Shown here piece by piece: positions 44,104 to 51,478 of a DNA stretch of 57,474 bases (the first letter of the stretch is position 1; each line of letters begins with the position of its first letter). The translations under genes were made by a program, and so were the position numbers. The notes under the pieces were generated by a model. The model ran no database searches and was not told the origin of the DNA. It worked only from the letters and a program-made list of their open reading frames with translations. The DNA is taken from positions 1-57,474 of the forward strand of contig CANIBP010000043.1 of NCBI GenBank assembly GCA_947466075.1, in the 5' to 3' direction. The DNA is from Verrucomicrobiaceae bacterium (GTDB lineage Bacteria > Verrucomicrobiota > Verrucomicrobiia > Verrucomicrobiales > Verrucomicrobiaceae).

Positions 44104-45294
44104 CTAACTCCGGAACACCATTGCCGGTTCCAGTTTGCTCACGCGCCAGATGCCCATCAGCGCCGCGAGCGAGCAGATGCCCAGCACGACTGCCAGCACG
44201 GCATACGGCACAAACTCCGGCATATAAAAGGGTGGCTGCTCATTCTTCAGTGCTCCAAATGCAAAGCCCGCTGTGCCTAGCAGACCGATGCCATAGCCGA
44301 CGAGGCCCACGGTGAACGCCTGTGTGATCAGCATGGCGCAGAGCATGCCGGTCGAGGCTCCCATGGCTTTCAGCGCACCGAGGTGTCGCATGTTCTCCAG
44401 CACGAACGAGTAAAAAGTCTGGCAGCTCACCGCCATGCCGACCAGCAGGCCGATGATGACCGTGGTGCCGAAGGAAATCGGGATGCCGGTGTTCTTCACA
44501 TACCACCACACTGTGGAGACATTAAAATTGTTGCTCGTCTTGCCGTTCATGTGATCGATAAATGCGTCCGGTCCCGCTTCACGATTTAAAAACGCCTTCA
44601 GACCCGTTTCCCGCTGAATGTCCAGCACCGCCTGATCCAGACTCACGCCTTCGCGTGGTGCGCAAATCACCGCCTGTAACATCTTGCGTGTGCTCGGCAC
44701 GTATTGCAGCGCACGTTCATACGTTGTCCAAACATAGGGGCCGCCGGTGAACGAGTTTTTTGCATCCGCGATACCCACCACCCTTGCTTCCTGATCGTTG
44801 ATCTCAAACACATCACCCACCTTCACCTTTTGACCGCGCTTCAGTGCCAGCCGCTGCACGCCCAGATCGTCGATGATCACGGAATGCGGCAGCCGCAGCT
44901 TCATCAGATCGCCCTCCAGCATCTTGGCCGGTGCACCGGCCAGGGTGTTTGAATCAATGCCGATGAGCTGGATGATCTTGAAGTTCCCATTCTCAAGCCG
45001 CACACGCTGAATGCCCGAGTAAATGGGTGCCGCCCATGCTACGCTACTCACACTGCGCACGCGGGCTACATCGGTGTCCAGCAGCGGGTTTGTCTCATTC
45101 ACCTGTTCCACTTTCTCTTCGACGACCCAGATCGGCGCTGGCACATTGCTCAACGTCGATTTCGTCCAGCTCATCAGCCCGCAAAACACCGCCGTCTGCT
45201 GCGCCATCAAAAACGTCGCCACAGTGAGACCCGCGACGAGCATCAGATACTTTGCCGTATCGCCGAAGAGCATCTTGAGGGCGAGGCGGAGCAT
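44104..45294 (-). CDS. FtsX/DevC-like ABC transporter permease
   Basis: A 396-residue permease of the MacB/FtsX class. One N-terminal membrane helix (YLMLVAGLTVATFLMAQQTAVF) is followed by a ~220-residue periplasmic domain, then three helices at the C-terminal end (GTTVIIGLLVGMAVSCQTFYSFVLE, AMLITQAFTVGLVGYGIGLLGTAGFAFG, VPYAVLAVVLGICSLAALMGIWR). The coupling segment MRHLGALKAMGAS is typical of the FtsX family. No matching stand-alone ATPase gene lies next to it here. The YidB-like gene is 12 bases upstream in the same direction. Confidence 0.83.
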   Translation of the reverse strand: MLRLALKMLFGDTAKYLMLVAGLTVATFLMAQQTAVFCGLMSWTKSTLSNVPAPIWVVEEKVEQVNETNPLLDTDVARVRSVSSVAWAAPIYSGIQRVRLENGNFKIIQLIGIDSNTLAGAPAKMLEGDLMKLRLPHSVIIDDLGVQRLALKRGQKVKVGDVFEINDQEARVVGIADAKNSFTGGPYVWTTYERALQYVPSTRKMLQAVICAPREGVSLDQAVLDIQRETGLKAFLNREAGPDAFIDHMNGKTSNNFNVSTVWWYVKNTGIPISFGTTVIIGLLVGMAVSCQTFYSFVLENMRHLGALKAMGASTGMLCAMLITQAFTVGLVGYGIGLLGTAGFAFGALKNEQPPFYMPEFVPYAVLAVVLGICSLAALMGIWRVSKLEPAMVFRS

Positions 45295-45306
45295 GATTCG
45301 AAGGGG

Positions 45307-45744
45307 TTACGATTTGCCGCCGAACAAACCGCCGAAGCCGCTGCTGATCACACTGGTCAGCACGCTTTGAATCTGACTGCCGCTCGGGTTGTTGTCTTGG
45401 ATCTGGCCTTGAGGCGTGAGCTTGTCGATAATCTGTGGCAAGAATTGAGAAAGCAGTGGCAGAACTGTGTTTGCGTTCATTCCCACTTTACTGGCAAGTT
45501 GCTGGATCGTGTCGGCACCGACGGCGTTTTGCATCTGGTCGGCAGTGATGGGCTGATTCTTTTCCGTGCTGATCCAGGACGAGAATGCATCTCCAAGTCC
45601 GGCTTTTTGAAACTGGCCAATCAGGCCATTGAGACCGCCCGCCTCATTGAGCAGACCGGAGAGCATCGCGGCGGGGTCTTGCTTGGCGGAGCCGCCGAGC
45701 ATGCCGCCCAGCGCGTTTTTGGCGAGTGAATCGAGAAGTCCCAT
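45307..45744 (-). CDS. YidB-family (DUF937) protein
   Basis: A 145-residue protein matching the YidB/DUF937 pattern: MGLLDSLAKNALGG, LNGLIGQFQKAGLGDAFSSWISTEKNQPITADQMQNAVG, and LPLLSQFLPQIIDKLTPQG. The ends are Gly/Asn-rich and disordered (SSGFGGLFGGKS). The function is unknown. It is divergent from htpG and 12 bases upstream of the permease gene. Confidence 0.9.
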   Translation of the reverse strand: MGLLDSLAKNALGGMLGGSAKQDPAAMLSGLLNEAGGLNGLIGQFQKAGLGDAFSSWISTEKNQPITADQMQNAVGADTIQQLASKVGMNANTVLPLLSQFLPQIIDKLTPQGQIQDNNPSGSQIQSVLTSVISSGFGGLFGGKS

Positions 45745-45799
45745 AGGTCATACGACTCTGCGAGGCACTGCCTAGAAGTCAAACTCTCAAGCTCAAACC

Positions 45800-45827
45800 T
45801 TGAACCTTGTGTGTGGACCGCTATGCT
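45800..45827 (+). promoter_or_regulatory. Putative htpG promoter
   Basis: TTGAAC (45800-45805) and TATGCT (45822-45827) with a 16-base spacer, about 33 bases before the htpG ATG at 45861. The fit is to a housekeeping promoter. No CIRCE element or clear heat-shock sigma pair was seen. Confidence 0.45.
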
Positions 45828-45860
45828 TCCGGCCCCCAAACCCATTCTATCCTACACACC

Positions 45861-47699
45861 ATGAGCCAAACCCACGAATTCCAGGCCGAAGTCAAACAAG
45901 TCCTCGATATCGTCATCCACAGCCTCTACACCGACCGCGAGATCTTCATCCGCGAGCTGGTCTCCAACGCGGCGGATGCGATGGAAAAGATGCGTCTCAC
46001 CCAGCTCACGGAAAACGATGTCTTTGACGCCGCATCCACGCTGGAAGTCACCATCACTGCCGATGAAGCCGCGCGCACACTCACCATCGCTGATCACGGC
46101 ATCGGCATGACGCGCGCTGAGTTGGTCGAAAACCTCGGCACCATCGCCCACTCTGGCTCCAAGGCCTTCGCGGCGGCTTTGAAGAACGCAGGCAAGCAAA
46201 ACGATGCCTCGCTCATCGGTCAGTTCGGTGTCGGTTTCTACTCTGCCTTCATGGTGGCCGACAAAGTGGAAGTGCACACGCATTCCTGGCGCAACGATGG
46301 CGAGCACCTCGTCTGGACCAGCGACGGCAGCACCAGCTACACCATTGATGAATCCGCGGATCAAGCACGCGGCTGCAAGATCATCCTCCACCTCAAAGAA
46401 GACGCCGCCGAGTTCGCCAAGACGCACCGTGTGAAGCAGATCTTGGAGAAATACTCCAACTTCGTCAGCTTCCCCGTCATCCTCGACGGCGAGCGGGTGA
46501 ACACGGTCGAGGCCATCTGGCTCAAATCGAAAGACGGCATCACCGACGAGCAGTACACTGAGTTTTACCGCTTCGCCTCGCACTCCTTTGATGACCCGAG
46601 TTATCGCCTGCACTTCCAGGCTGAGTCGCCCATCGCCATCAACGCGCTGCTCTTCACGCCCACGCAGAACATGGAATCCTACGGCATGGGCCAGATGGAG
46701 CCCGGCGTCGGCCTCTACTGCAAAAAAGTCCTCATCGACCCGAAACCGAAGAAACTGCTGCCCGAGTGGATGCGCTTCGTCCGTGGCGTGATAGACAGCG
46801 AAGACCTGCCGCTGAACATCTCCCGCGAAAGCATGCAAGACAGCGCTTTGGTGCGCAAACTCGGCGACGTCGTCGCCAAGCGCCTGCTCAAACACCTCGA
46901 CAAAGAAGCCATCGAAGACCCAAAGAAGTACAACGCCTTCTACAAGGACTTCAGCCGCTTCTTCAAAGAAGGCATCGCCACCGATCACACCAACCGCGAC
47001 GCCATCGCCAAGCTCCTGCGCTTTGAATCCAGCATGACCGAAGCCGGTGAGACCGTCAGCCTCACCGACTACGTGAAGCGCATGAAGGAAGGCCAGACCA
47101 CCATCTACTATCAAGTCGCCACCTCCCGCAGCACCATCGAAAGCGGCCCGTACGTCGCCGCCTTCAAAGAAAAAGGCTTCGAAGTGCTCTACATGTTCGA
47201 GCACATCGACGAATACGTCATCTCCAGCCTCCACAAGTTCGAAGAGAAAGACCTCAAGTCCGTCAACGCCCCCGACATCGACCTCGGTGACGCCACCGGC
47301 GAAGGCGAAAGCCTCCCCGAAGCCGACGCCACCATTCTGTGTGACTGGATCAAAGAACGCCTCGCCACCGAAGTCGAAACCGTCCGCACCAGCAAACGTC
47401 TCGTTGGTTCTCCAGCGCTCGTCTTGACCCCTGAAGGCGAAATGAGCCCGCAGATCCGTCAGATGATGAAAGCCATGGGTAAAGACGGCGACATGCCCGG
47501 CAACAAAGTCATCTTCGAGCTCAACCCGCGCCATCAACTCATCCGCAACCTCGCCAAGCTCCAAAAAACCGACGCCGAAACCGCCGGCCTCATCACCGAG
47601 CAGATTCTCGACAACGCGCTGCTGAGCGCCGGCCTGCTGGACGAGCCGCAACGCATCATCGAGCGCACGCAGAAATTGATGGAGAAACTGTCGTCATAG
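45861..47699 (+). CDS. htpG: Chaperone HtpG (Hsp90)
   Basis: A 612-residue Hsp90. The N-terminal GHKL ATPase shows FIRELVSNAADAMEKMR, IADHGIGMTRAELVENLGTIAHSGSKAF and GQFGVGFYSAFMVADKV. The middle domain shows LNISRESMQ, and the C-terminal dimerisation region follows; length is normal. It folds or remodels client proteins under stress in the cytoplasm. The start MSQTHEFQAEV matches the family; an in-frame ATG 18 codons upstream lies near the promoter and is less likely. Confidence 0.96.
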   Translation: MSQTHEFQAEVKQVLDIVIHSLYTDREIFIRELVSNAADAMEKMRLTQLTENDVFDAASTLEVTITADEAARTLTIADHGIGMTRAELVENLGTIAHSGSKAFAAALKNAGKQNDASLIGQFGVGFYSAFMVADKVEVHTHSWRNDGEHLVWTSDGSTSYTIDESADQARGCKIILHLKEDAAEFAKTHRVKQILEKYSNFVSFPVILDGERVNTVEAIWLKSKDGITDEQYTEFYRFASHSFDDPSYRLHFQAESPIAINALLFTPTQNMESYGMGQMEPGVGLYCKKVLIDPKPKKLLPEWMRFVRGVIDSEDLPLNISRESMQDSALVRKLGDVVAKRLLKHLDKEAIEDPKKYNAFYKDFSRFFKEGIATDHTNRDAIAKLLRFESSMTEAGETVSLTDYVKRMKEGQTTIYYQVATSRSTIESGPYVAAFKEKGFEVLYMFEHIDEYVISSLHKFEEKDLKSVNAPDIDLGDATGEGESLPEADATILCDWIKERLATEVETVRTSKRLVGSPALVLTPEGEMSPQIRQMMKAMGKDGDMPGNKVIFELNPRHQLIRNLAKLQKTDAETAGLITEQILDNALLSAGLLDEPQRIIERTQKLMEKLSS

Positions 47700-47725
47700 C
47701 GCTCCAATAAAATGCGTCCCATTGT

Positions 47726-47753
47726 TTGACAAAACAGTTCACCGGTCTAGTCT
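47726..47753 (+). promoter_or_regulatory. Promoter of tRNA-Arg
   Basis: Perfect TTGACA (47726-47731) and TAGTCT (47748-47753) with a 16-base spacer, about 45 bases before the tRNA. A 9-bp hairpin with a TCCG loop (47759-47780) lies between the promoter and the tRNA and would be in the 5' leader. Confidence 0.6.
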
Positions 47754-47758
47754 CGTGG

Positions 47759-47780
47759 CCCGCTGCTTCCGAGCAGCGGG
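47759..47780 (+). other. Leader hairpin before tRNA-Arg
   Basis: CCCGCTGCT and AGCAGCGGG pair perfectly around a TCCG tetraloop. There is no T-run, so it is more likely a leader or processing structure than a terminator of htpG. Confidence 0.5.
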
Positions 47781-47797
47781 TCTGGCGAAAGCCAAAC

Positions 47798-47874
47798 GCA
47801 CCCCTAGCTCAACGGATTAGAGCATCTGACTACGGATCAGAAGGTTAGAGGTTCGAATCCTCTGGGGTGCGCCA
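47798..47874 (+). tRNA. tRNA-Arg(ACG), element integration site
   Basis: The 77-base cloverleaf has acceptor GCACCCC/GGGGTGC, anticodon stem TCTGA/TCAGA, loop CTACGGA with anticodon ACG, T loop GTTCGAATC, and an encoded CCA. The 3' part from the anticodon loop on is repeated exactly at 53697-53744. The gene stays intact because the element's att sequence restores it. Confidence 0.95.
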
Positions 47875-47876
47875 CT
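47829..47876 (+). repeat. attL: 48-bp direct repeat in tRNA-Arg
   Basis: Bases 47829-47876 are identical to 53697-53744. The repeat starts with ACTACGG in the anticodon loop and runs through the T arm, acceptor end and CCA to two bases beyond. The match breaks on both sides (G/A and C/T), which marks it as an integrase-made direct repeat. The interval between the copies holds the integrase. Confidence 0.93.
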
Positions 47877-47922
47877 CATTATCAATGAGTTATATCAAGT
47901 TCGTGAATCGCGAAATAAGTTC

Positions 47923-47947
47923 GGTGTGCAATCCGTGTGCAATTTTT
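47923..47947. repeat. Left arm-type repeat (two GTGTGCAAT units)
   Basis: This 25-bp sequence is identical to 53545-53569 and contains GTGTGCAAT at 47924 and 47935, an 11-base spacing. It lies 47 bases inside attL. Such short repeats in phase near both att sites are typical arm-binding sites of tyrosine integrases. Confidence 0.65.
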
Positions 47948-48033
47948 GGGTTCTCCCCGGTTTTCCTGGCTGGTGGCTTTCAAGGACTGATTGCAGCGTA
48001 TCGCTTCATTACTTCTCTCGCTTGGTGAGGGGC

Positions 48034-48200
48034 AAGGTGACGTCAAGGTTTCCGGCCTGTTCGTGGTTTGCCGGTGGCTAAGGTAGGGCTAACGTTCTCA
48101 GCGAGCGCCATGCAAGGTCGTCACAAGGTTTTCGGGCGTCGCATCCTTGGGCATGGCCTGGGTGCAAGCGGGCCGTTCAAGCATAAGGTTACCCTAAGGT
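48034..48200. repeat. Iteron-like array: four AAGGT-N6-AAGGT pairs
   Basis: Half-sites AAGGT start at 48034/48045, 48080/48091 (second is AACGT), 48114/48125 and 48185/48196. Every pair has the same 11-base spacing, i.e. both halves on the same DNA face. Three of the four second halves continue as AAGGTTT with C soon after. The region has no gene. It lies between the left arm repeats and the winged-helix gene, as expected of an origin bound by its own initiator or of a recombination-factor array. Confidence 0.65.
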
Positions 48201-48210
48201 TTTCAGCCGG

Positions 48211-48798
48211 TCATTGCCTGACAACCGTAATGCGCGGCCCGGCGCGCCAGCTTCCTAGTTCGCGGAGGCGCTGCCAGATGCCGCTGGCGGTGTCGGGCAT
48301 AGATTCGCTGCGTGGCGCGTCGCCATCAAATCGGGCGTAATACCATGCCCGTGCGGCTTTGACATCACTTCGGCGCATTAAACGGCTGGCGCTGGCCGTG
48401 GCTGCCCGGCGCTTCGTGGCTCGTTTGAATACGCTTTGGTAAGCGTCTGTGATGGCTGGCAGGTAAACGAGTTTACGGCTGCCGTGTTTGACTGCGCAGG
48501 TGGAGTGAATGGCAAAAAGCTGGTGTCGAATACTGATTGGCTGCTCAATCTGACAGCGATACGGCGGCAGTTTCGCGGCCTGAGGTTTGCTAACTTCTTT
48601 TGCGATGCGCGAGGGGCGGCCTGTGCGCGGCTTGCGTATTTCGATCTTGAGCCAGCCAAGCGCGGCGGCTTGTTCGATCTCCCATTCCCAGACGCTGAAC
48701 GAGCGGGCAAAATCACGCACGGGCAAAGCGCCGGCGTTGCTAGCCAGAATTCGCTCGATGCGGTCGAGACGTTCGCGGCAGAGGGTTAGGGGGCGCAT
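48211..48798 (-). CDS. Winged-helix-like protein of the element
   Basis: A 195-residue basic protein. The N-terminal part LDRIERILASNAGALPVRDFARSFSVWEWEIEQAAALGWLKI reads like a winged-helix domain, followed by EIRKPRTGRPSRIA, a basic wing-like stretch. The rest is basic and unclassified (KHGSRKLVYLPAITDAYQS; KRATKRRAATASASRL). It ends next to the AAGGT array and is the last minus-strand gene. The position suggests it may bind the array (initiator or regulator), but this is unproven. Confidence 0.55.
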   Translation of the reverse strand: MRPLTLCRERLDRIERILASNAGALPVRDFARSFSVWEWEIEQAAALGWLKIEIRKPRTGRPSRIAKEVSKPQAAKLPPYRCQIEQPISIRHQLFAIHSTCAVKHGSRKLVYLPAITDAYQSVFKRATKRRAATASASRLMRRSDVKAARAWYYARFDGDAPRSESMPDTASGIWQRLRELGSWRAGPRITVVRQ

Positions 48799-48857
48799 AG
48801 CGTGAATAGCTTGAAGATTTCAGAGGCGGTCGGCAATCCCTTCATTATCTTGGCTTC

Positions 48858-49400
48858 ATGAACGCTATTCTTTCGATTCTCCTTTTCATCGCCATTGCTG
48901 TCAGCACTTTGGATTGCATCGCGGCGGAGTCGATAACCATGCAGGTGCCAGCCGGTGGAAGTGGCGTTCTACGTTATAGCGATCCGGTGACGCTGGCAGC
49001 CGGAGACACGGCAACATTGCTCTATAGCAGCAACACGGGAACACCACTCCAGCTTGAGGTGGTCATTGGATTGAATACAAGGTCACTTATAATTTATGCG
49101 CCCTCTCATATTACATATTCAGGGCCGATAACCCTTTCAGGTCCAGCGACGATTCGAGCCAAGACGAGCAACACCAGTGCCGAAATCGAACTCGTTACAT
49201 TGTCGGTCAATCGGGCTAATTCAGCGGAGAACGTGGTGCCTGCGAATGCCGTGGTCATTCCAGAGGATGCCAGCGGCCAGTTCCAAGTGATTCTGGAATC
49301 GAGCACTGATTTGGTGACGTGGACGGCAGCAAATCCCGGCAACTACGGCGGAAGTACCCAGAAACGATTTTTCAGAACACGGATCGTACGGTTGAATTAA
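48858..49400 (+). CDS. Secreted beta-sandwich-like protein, plus-strand cargo of the element
   Basis: A 180-residue protein with a signal peptide (MNAILSILLFIAIAVSTLDCIAAES). The rest is strand-rich and Thr/Ser/Asn-rich. The C-terminus AVVIPEDASGQFQVILESSTDLVTWTAANPGNYGGSTQKRFFRTRIV is a pattern I associate with many secreted Verrucomicrobiota proteins. It is the only plus-strand gene in the element and starts 59 bases from the divergent winged-helix gene. No function is recognised. It may be chromosomal cargo rather than a core gene. Confidence 0.6.
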   Translation: MNAILSILLFIAIAVSTLDCIAAESITMQVPAGGSGVLRYSDPVTLAAGDTATLLYSSNTGTPLQLEVVIGLNTRSLIIYAPSHITYSGPITLSGPATIRAKTSNTSAEIELVTLSVNRANSAENVVPANAVVIPEDASGQFQVILESSTDLVTWTAANPGNYGGSTQKRFFRTRIVRLN

Positions 49401-49446
49401 TGCCGCCATAAAGCAGACCTTGCACTCTTGGCGCGTCTGTCTGGTT

Positions 49447-50634
49447 TCACAGCATCCAGCGGTAAACTGTCGCGACTCCTTGCTGTCCTTTCTTTCGCAC
49501 TGAGCCAGGGCACGCTGTCTTGATGAAGCCAGATTTCTCGAATGCCCGCAGAATGCGCCATGCAGGTGTATCCATGAGGCCAAGACGGGTGCCTAGGCCG
49601 CTGCACGAAAGAAAGAACAGCGGCGGCGGCACGGTGGCATCTGATGCACACTTAGAGAGGTTTTGAGCGATTCGGAATGCTGCCTGTTCTCTGTCGCTGC
49701 CAAGGGCCGTGTAAGCGCTCCTCTCACCCTCTGAAAGCCGTTGTGGATAGCTCCGGTGGCATCCTGCCAGCACGGAATCGGCTTCGCGCTTGTAGGTCTC
49801 GAAATCGTAATCTGCGAACACGTCCGCATGCTGCTTGAAATACTCGACCGCGAAGCCCTTCACAAATTCGGGAGCCACGGCACAAAAGCACGACGCCACG
49901 ATCTCGACCATTGCGGCATTTCGTAGTCCTTTCTGAGGACTTCCGTAGCGACGGGCGACGAGTTTTTGATAAAGCGGTCGGAGATTCGGGAAATCGTCAA
50001 AAAGTCCGCTGTTATGTAGAATGTAGGATGCAGCATTCAGTGATGTAGAAGAACTCTCCTCTTCGCTCCCTGTCAGAGACTCGACAAAACCCTGTTTCAC
50101 TTCCAACGGCGAGGCCTCGGCATTCGTCACTATTTCAGGATCATGGGAGACGTAGCAAAGTCGGCACACGTCCTTGCAAGCCTTATCAATCGCTAGGCCG
50201 TAGCTCTCGCGCATGTATTCGGCGGCAGCTTCAAACGCTGCCTTGTGCTGTTCCACATCAGCAGCAATCCGCATGATGGCTTTGATGCCTGTCCCTGATG
50301 GCGAAATCCAAGCCGCGAGAATGTGCCTATCTTCTCCGAGACGGTCACGCATGCTGCCAGCGTGCTCAGCTCCCACATGATCAACGTCTAGCTGCAATAG
50401 ACCGCTGTGCTGCTTCACGTCTGCCGCTTTGTGTCCGCTGTTCGTGGTAGCGGACAGCATGAAGGCAGGCAGGGCGCGCTTGCGCTTATTGAACTCGTCA
50501 GAGCCGTATAGCGCGGCACGAAGCCTCTTGATCTGGCCTGCCCATTTCCCGCTTCTGATGCCGTCCAGCATCGTCTGAACCGGTACGTTTTCGCCTGATG
50601 CGCCAAGGTGCTGAAAGAATGCAATCTGGCTCAT
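49447..50634 (-). CDS. VirE_N / BT4734-type primase-like (AEP) protein
   Basis: A 395-residue protein. It matches the VirE N-terminal / BT4734-like domain (PF08800), an archaeo-eukaryotic-primase-related fold: LLQLDVDHV with Asp83 and Asp85, ISPSGTGIKAIMRI (111-123) and a later CRLCYVSHDPEI. The C-terminal ~100 residues resemble a winged helix (DTPAWRILRAFEKSGFIK ... VATVYRW). The helicase domain that usually follows in VirE-type proteins is missing, so it is a primase-only form. ATG 50634 overlaps the stop of the HNH-like gene by four bases. Confidence 0.78.
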   Translation of the reverse strand: MSQIAFFQHLGASGENVPVQTMLDGIRSGKWAGQIKRLRAALYGSDEFNKRKRALPAFMLSATTNSGHKAADVKQHSGLLQLDVDHVGAEHAGSMRDRLGEDRHILAAWISPSGTGIKAIMRIAADVEQHKAAFEAAAEYMRESYGLAIDKACKDVCRLCYVSHDPEIVTNAEASPLEVKQGFVESLTGSEEESSSTSLNAASYILHNSGLFDDFPNLRPLYQKLVARRYGSPQKGLRNAAMVEIVASCFCAVAPEFVKGFAVEYFKQHADVFADYDFETYKREADSVLAGCHRSYPQRLSEGERSAYTALGSDREQAAFRIAQNLSKCASDATVPPPLFFLSCSGLGTRLGLMDTPAWRILRAFEKSGFIKTACPGSVRKKGQQGVATVYRWML

Positions 50635-51053
50635 GGCCTGCCCTCCCCCATGAAACTGAAAAGCTCCTGCCCTTTCCCGTATAACCGCTCTAGGCGATGG
50701 TGTTCAATGTGGCAGAGTTGGCAGAGCCAGGACACCTCAAGCGGGCTGGTGTAATCTTCGTGGTGAGCATGATGAGTGCGGGTAGCCTTTTGGCAGCCGC
50801 ACGCGTTGCATGGGCCGGGTTGAAGCTCTCCGCGCTTGATTGCCTGCCTAACGGTTTTATGCGCTCGGACTGCGAGCGGGTGGCTTTTCTCCCAGCGGCG
50901 ATTGGATCGTTGCAGGGAGCCGCTTTGAAGGCGCTCTTTATCCCGCTTGCGGTCGCATGTTTTGCAGCGGTGGTGGTGTCCATCGCGGGAGTTTCTGGCG
51001 TGGTCGAATGAGGCCAGCGGTTTGAATACATGGCATCGTGAGCATGATTTCAT
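50631..51053 (-). CDS. HNH-like Cys/His-rich nuclease-type protein
   Basis: A 140-residue protein. A first Cys pair block CSRCHVFKPLASFDHARNSRDGHHHRCKTC resembles zinc-ribbon leaders of phage HNH proteins. A second block follows: PCNACGCQKATRTHHAHHEDYTSPLEVSWLCQLCHIEHH, with HHxxHH and CxxCH spaced as in HNH nucleases. It may nick or cut DNA during element excision or replication. ATG 51053 was chosen; an in-frame TTG at 51095 would add 14 residues. It is translationally coupled (ATGA) to the primase. Confidence 0.68.
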   Translation of the reverse strand: MKSCSRCHVFKPLASFDHARNSRDGHHHRCKTCDRKRDKERLQSGSLQRSNRRWEKSHPLAVRAHKTVRQAIKRGELQPGPCNACGCQKATRTHHAHHEDYTSPLEVSWLCQLCHIEHHRLERLYGKGQELFSFMGEGRP

Positions 51054-51122
51054 TGGGCGCGTTTTGGGTGTTGCGCCGTGCTTCCCGTGTGGCAATTTAT
51101 CCGCGTCTCTACTTCATAGAAG

Positions 51123-51156
51123 CCGCGTCTGCCTTCACCGGGCGGCGCGGTTTTTT
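51123..51156 (+). terminator. Plus-strand intrinsic terminator inside the element
   Basis: CCGCG-T-CTGCC pairs with GGCGG-CGCGG (ten pairs, one bulged T, loop TTCACCG), and six T residues follow directly. It faces the minus-strand genes and overlaps the stop codon of the small HTH gene. Something on the plus strand upstream, such as an antisense or small RNA, is the likely client. No plus-strand gene is seen there. Confidence 0.65.
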
Positions 51157-51358
51157 ATGCCTGTGCTTCACGTTCGATGCGCTCGATCTCGGCGAGCGAA
51201 TACCTCACGCTACGAGAGTTTGAGAAACGGAAAGCGTGCAGCTTGCCTGAACGGCGCAAACGCCAGAGAAACATGGCGGATACTTGCCAACGGACTCGGA
51301 GGCCTTCTGTGGTTAAAAACTCGGTGGGAGTTTTGGGAGTTGAGGGGATTGTTTTCAT
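51155..51358 (-). CDS. Small excisionase/AlpA-like HTH protein
   Basis: A 67-residue protein with the pattern of a MerR-like/AlpA-type excisionase HTH: FLTTEGLRVRWQVSAMFLWRLRRSGKLHAFRFSNSRSVRYSLAEIERIEREAQA. It plausibly acts as recombination directionality factor for the neighbouring integrase or as a regulator of the operon. The start MKTIPSTPKT has no clear ribosome-binding site; longer in-frame starts exist up to 51427. Confidence 0.65.
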   Translation of the reverse strand: MKTIPSTPKTPTEFLTTEGLRVRWQVSAMFLWRLRRSGKLHAFRFSNSRSVRYSLAEIERIEREAQA

Positions 51359-51478
51359 AGGGGCGGATTCGTTGAGATAGGGTTGAATGCGTTGCGCTGT
51401 GAGCATTCCGCCTTCATCCCGATTCACGCCACTTTGCGACGGACTCTGATTGTCCCCCCTAATCTGAGTCGTTTTGAA

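Noticed and set aside
45852..47651. 599-codon open frame antisense to htpG
   Set aside because: The opposite strand encodes complete HtpG; the antisense translation has no family motif or signal. It results from codon bias.
48034..48200. CRISPR array
   Set aside because: The repeats are 5-base half-sites at fixed 11-base spacing without constant-length repeats and unique spacers; an iteron-type array fits better.
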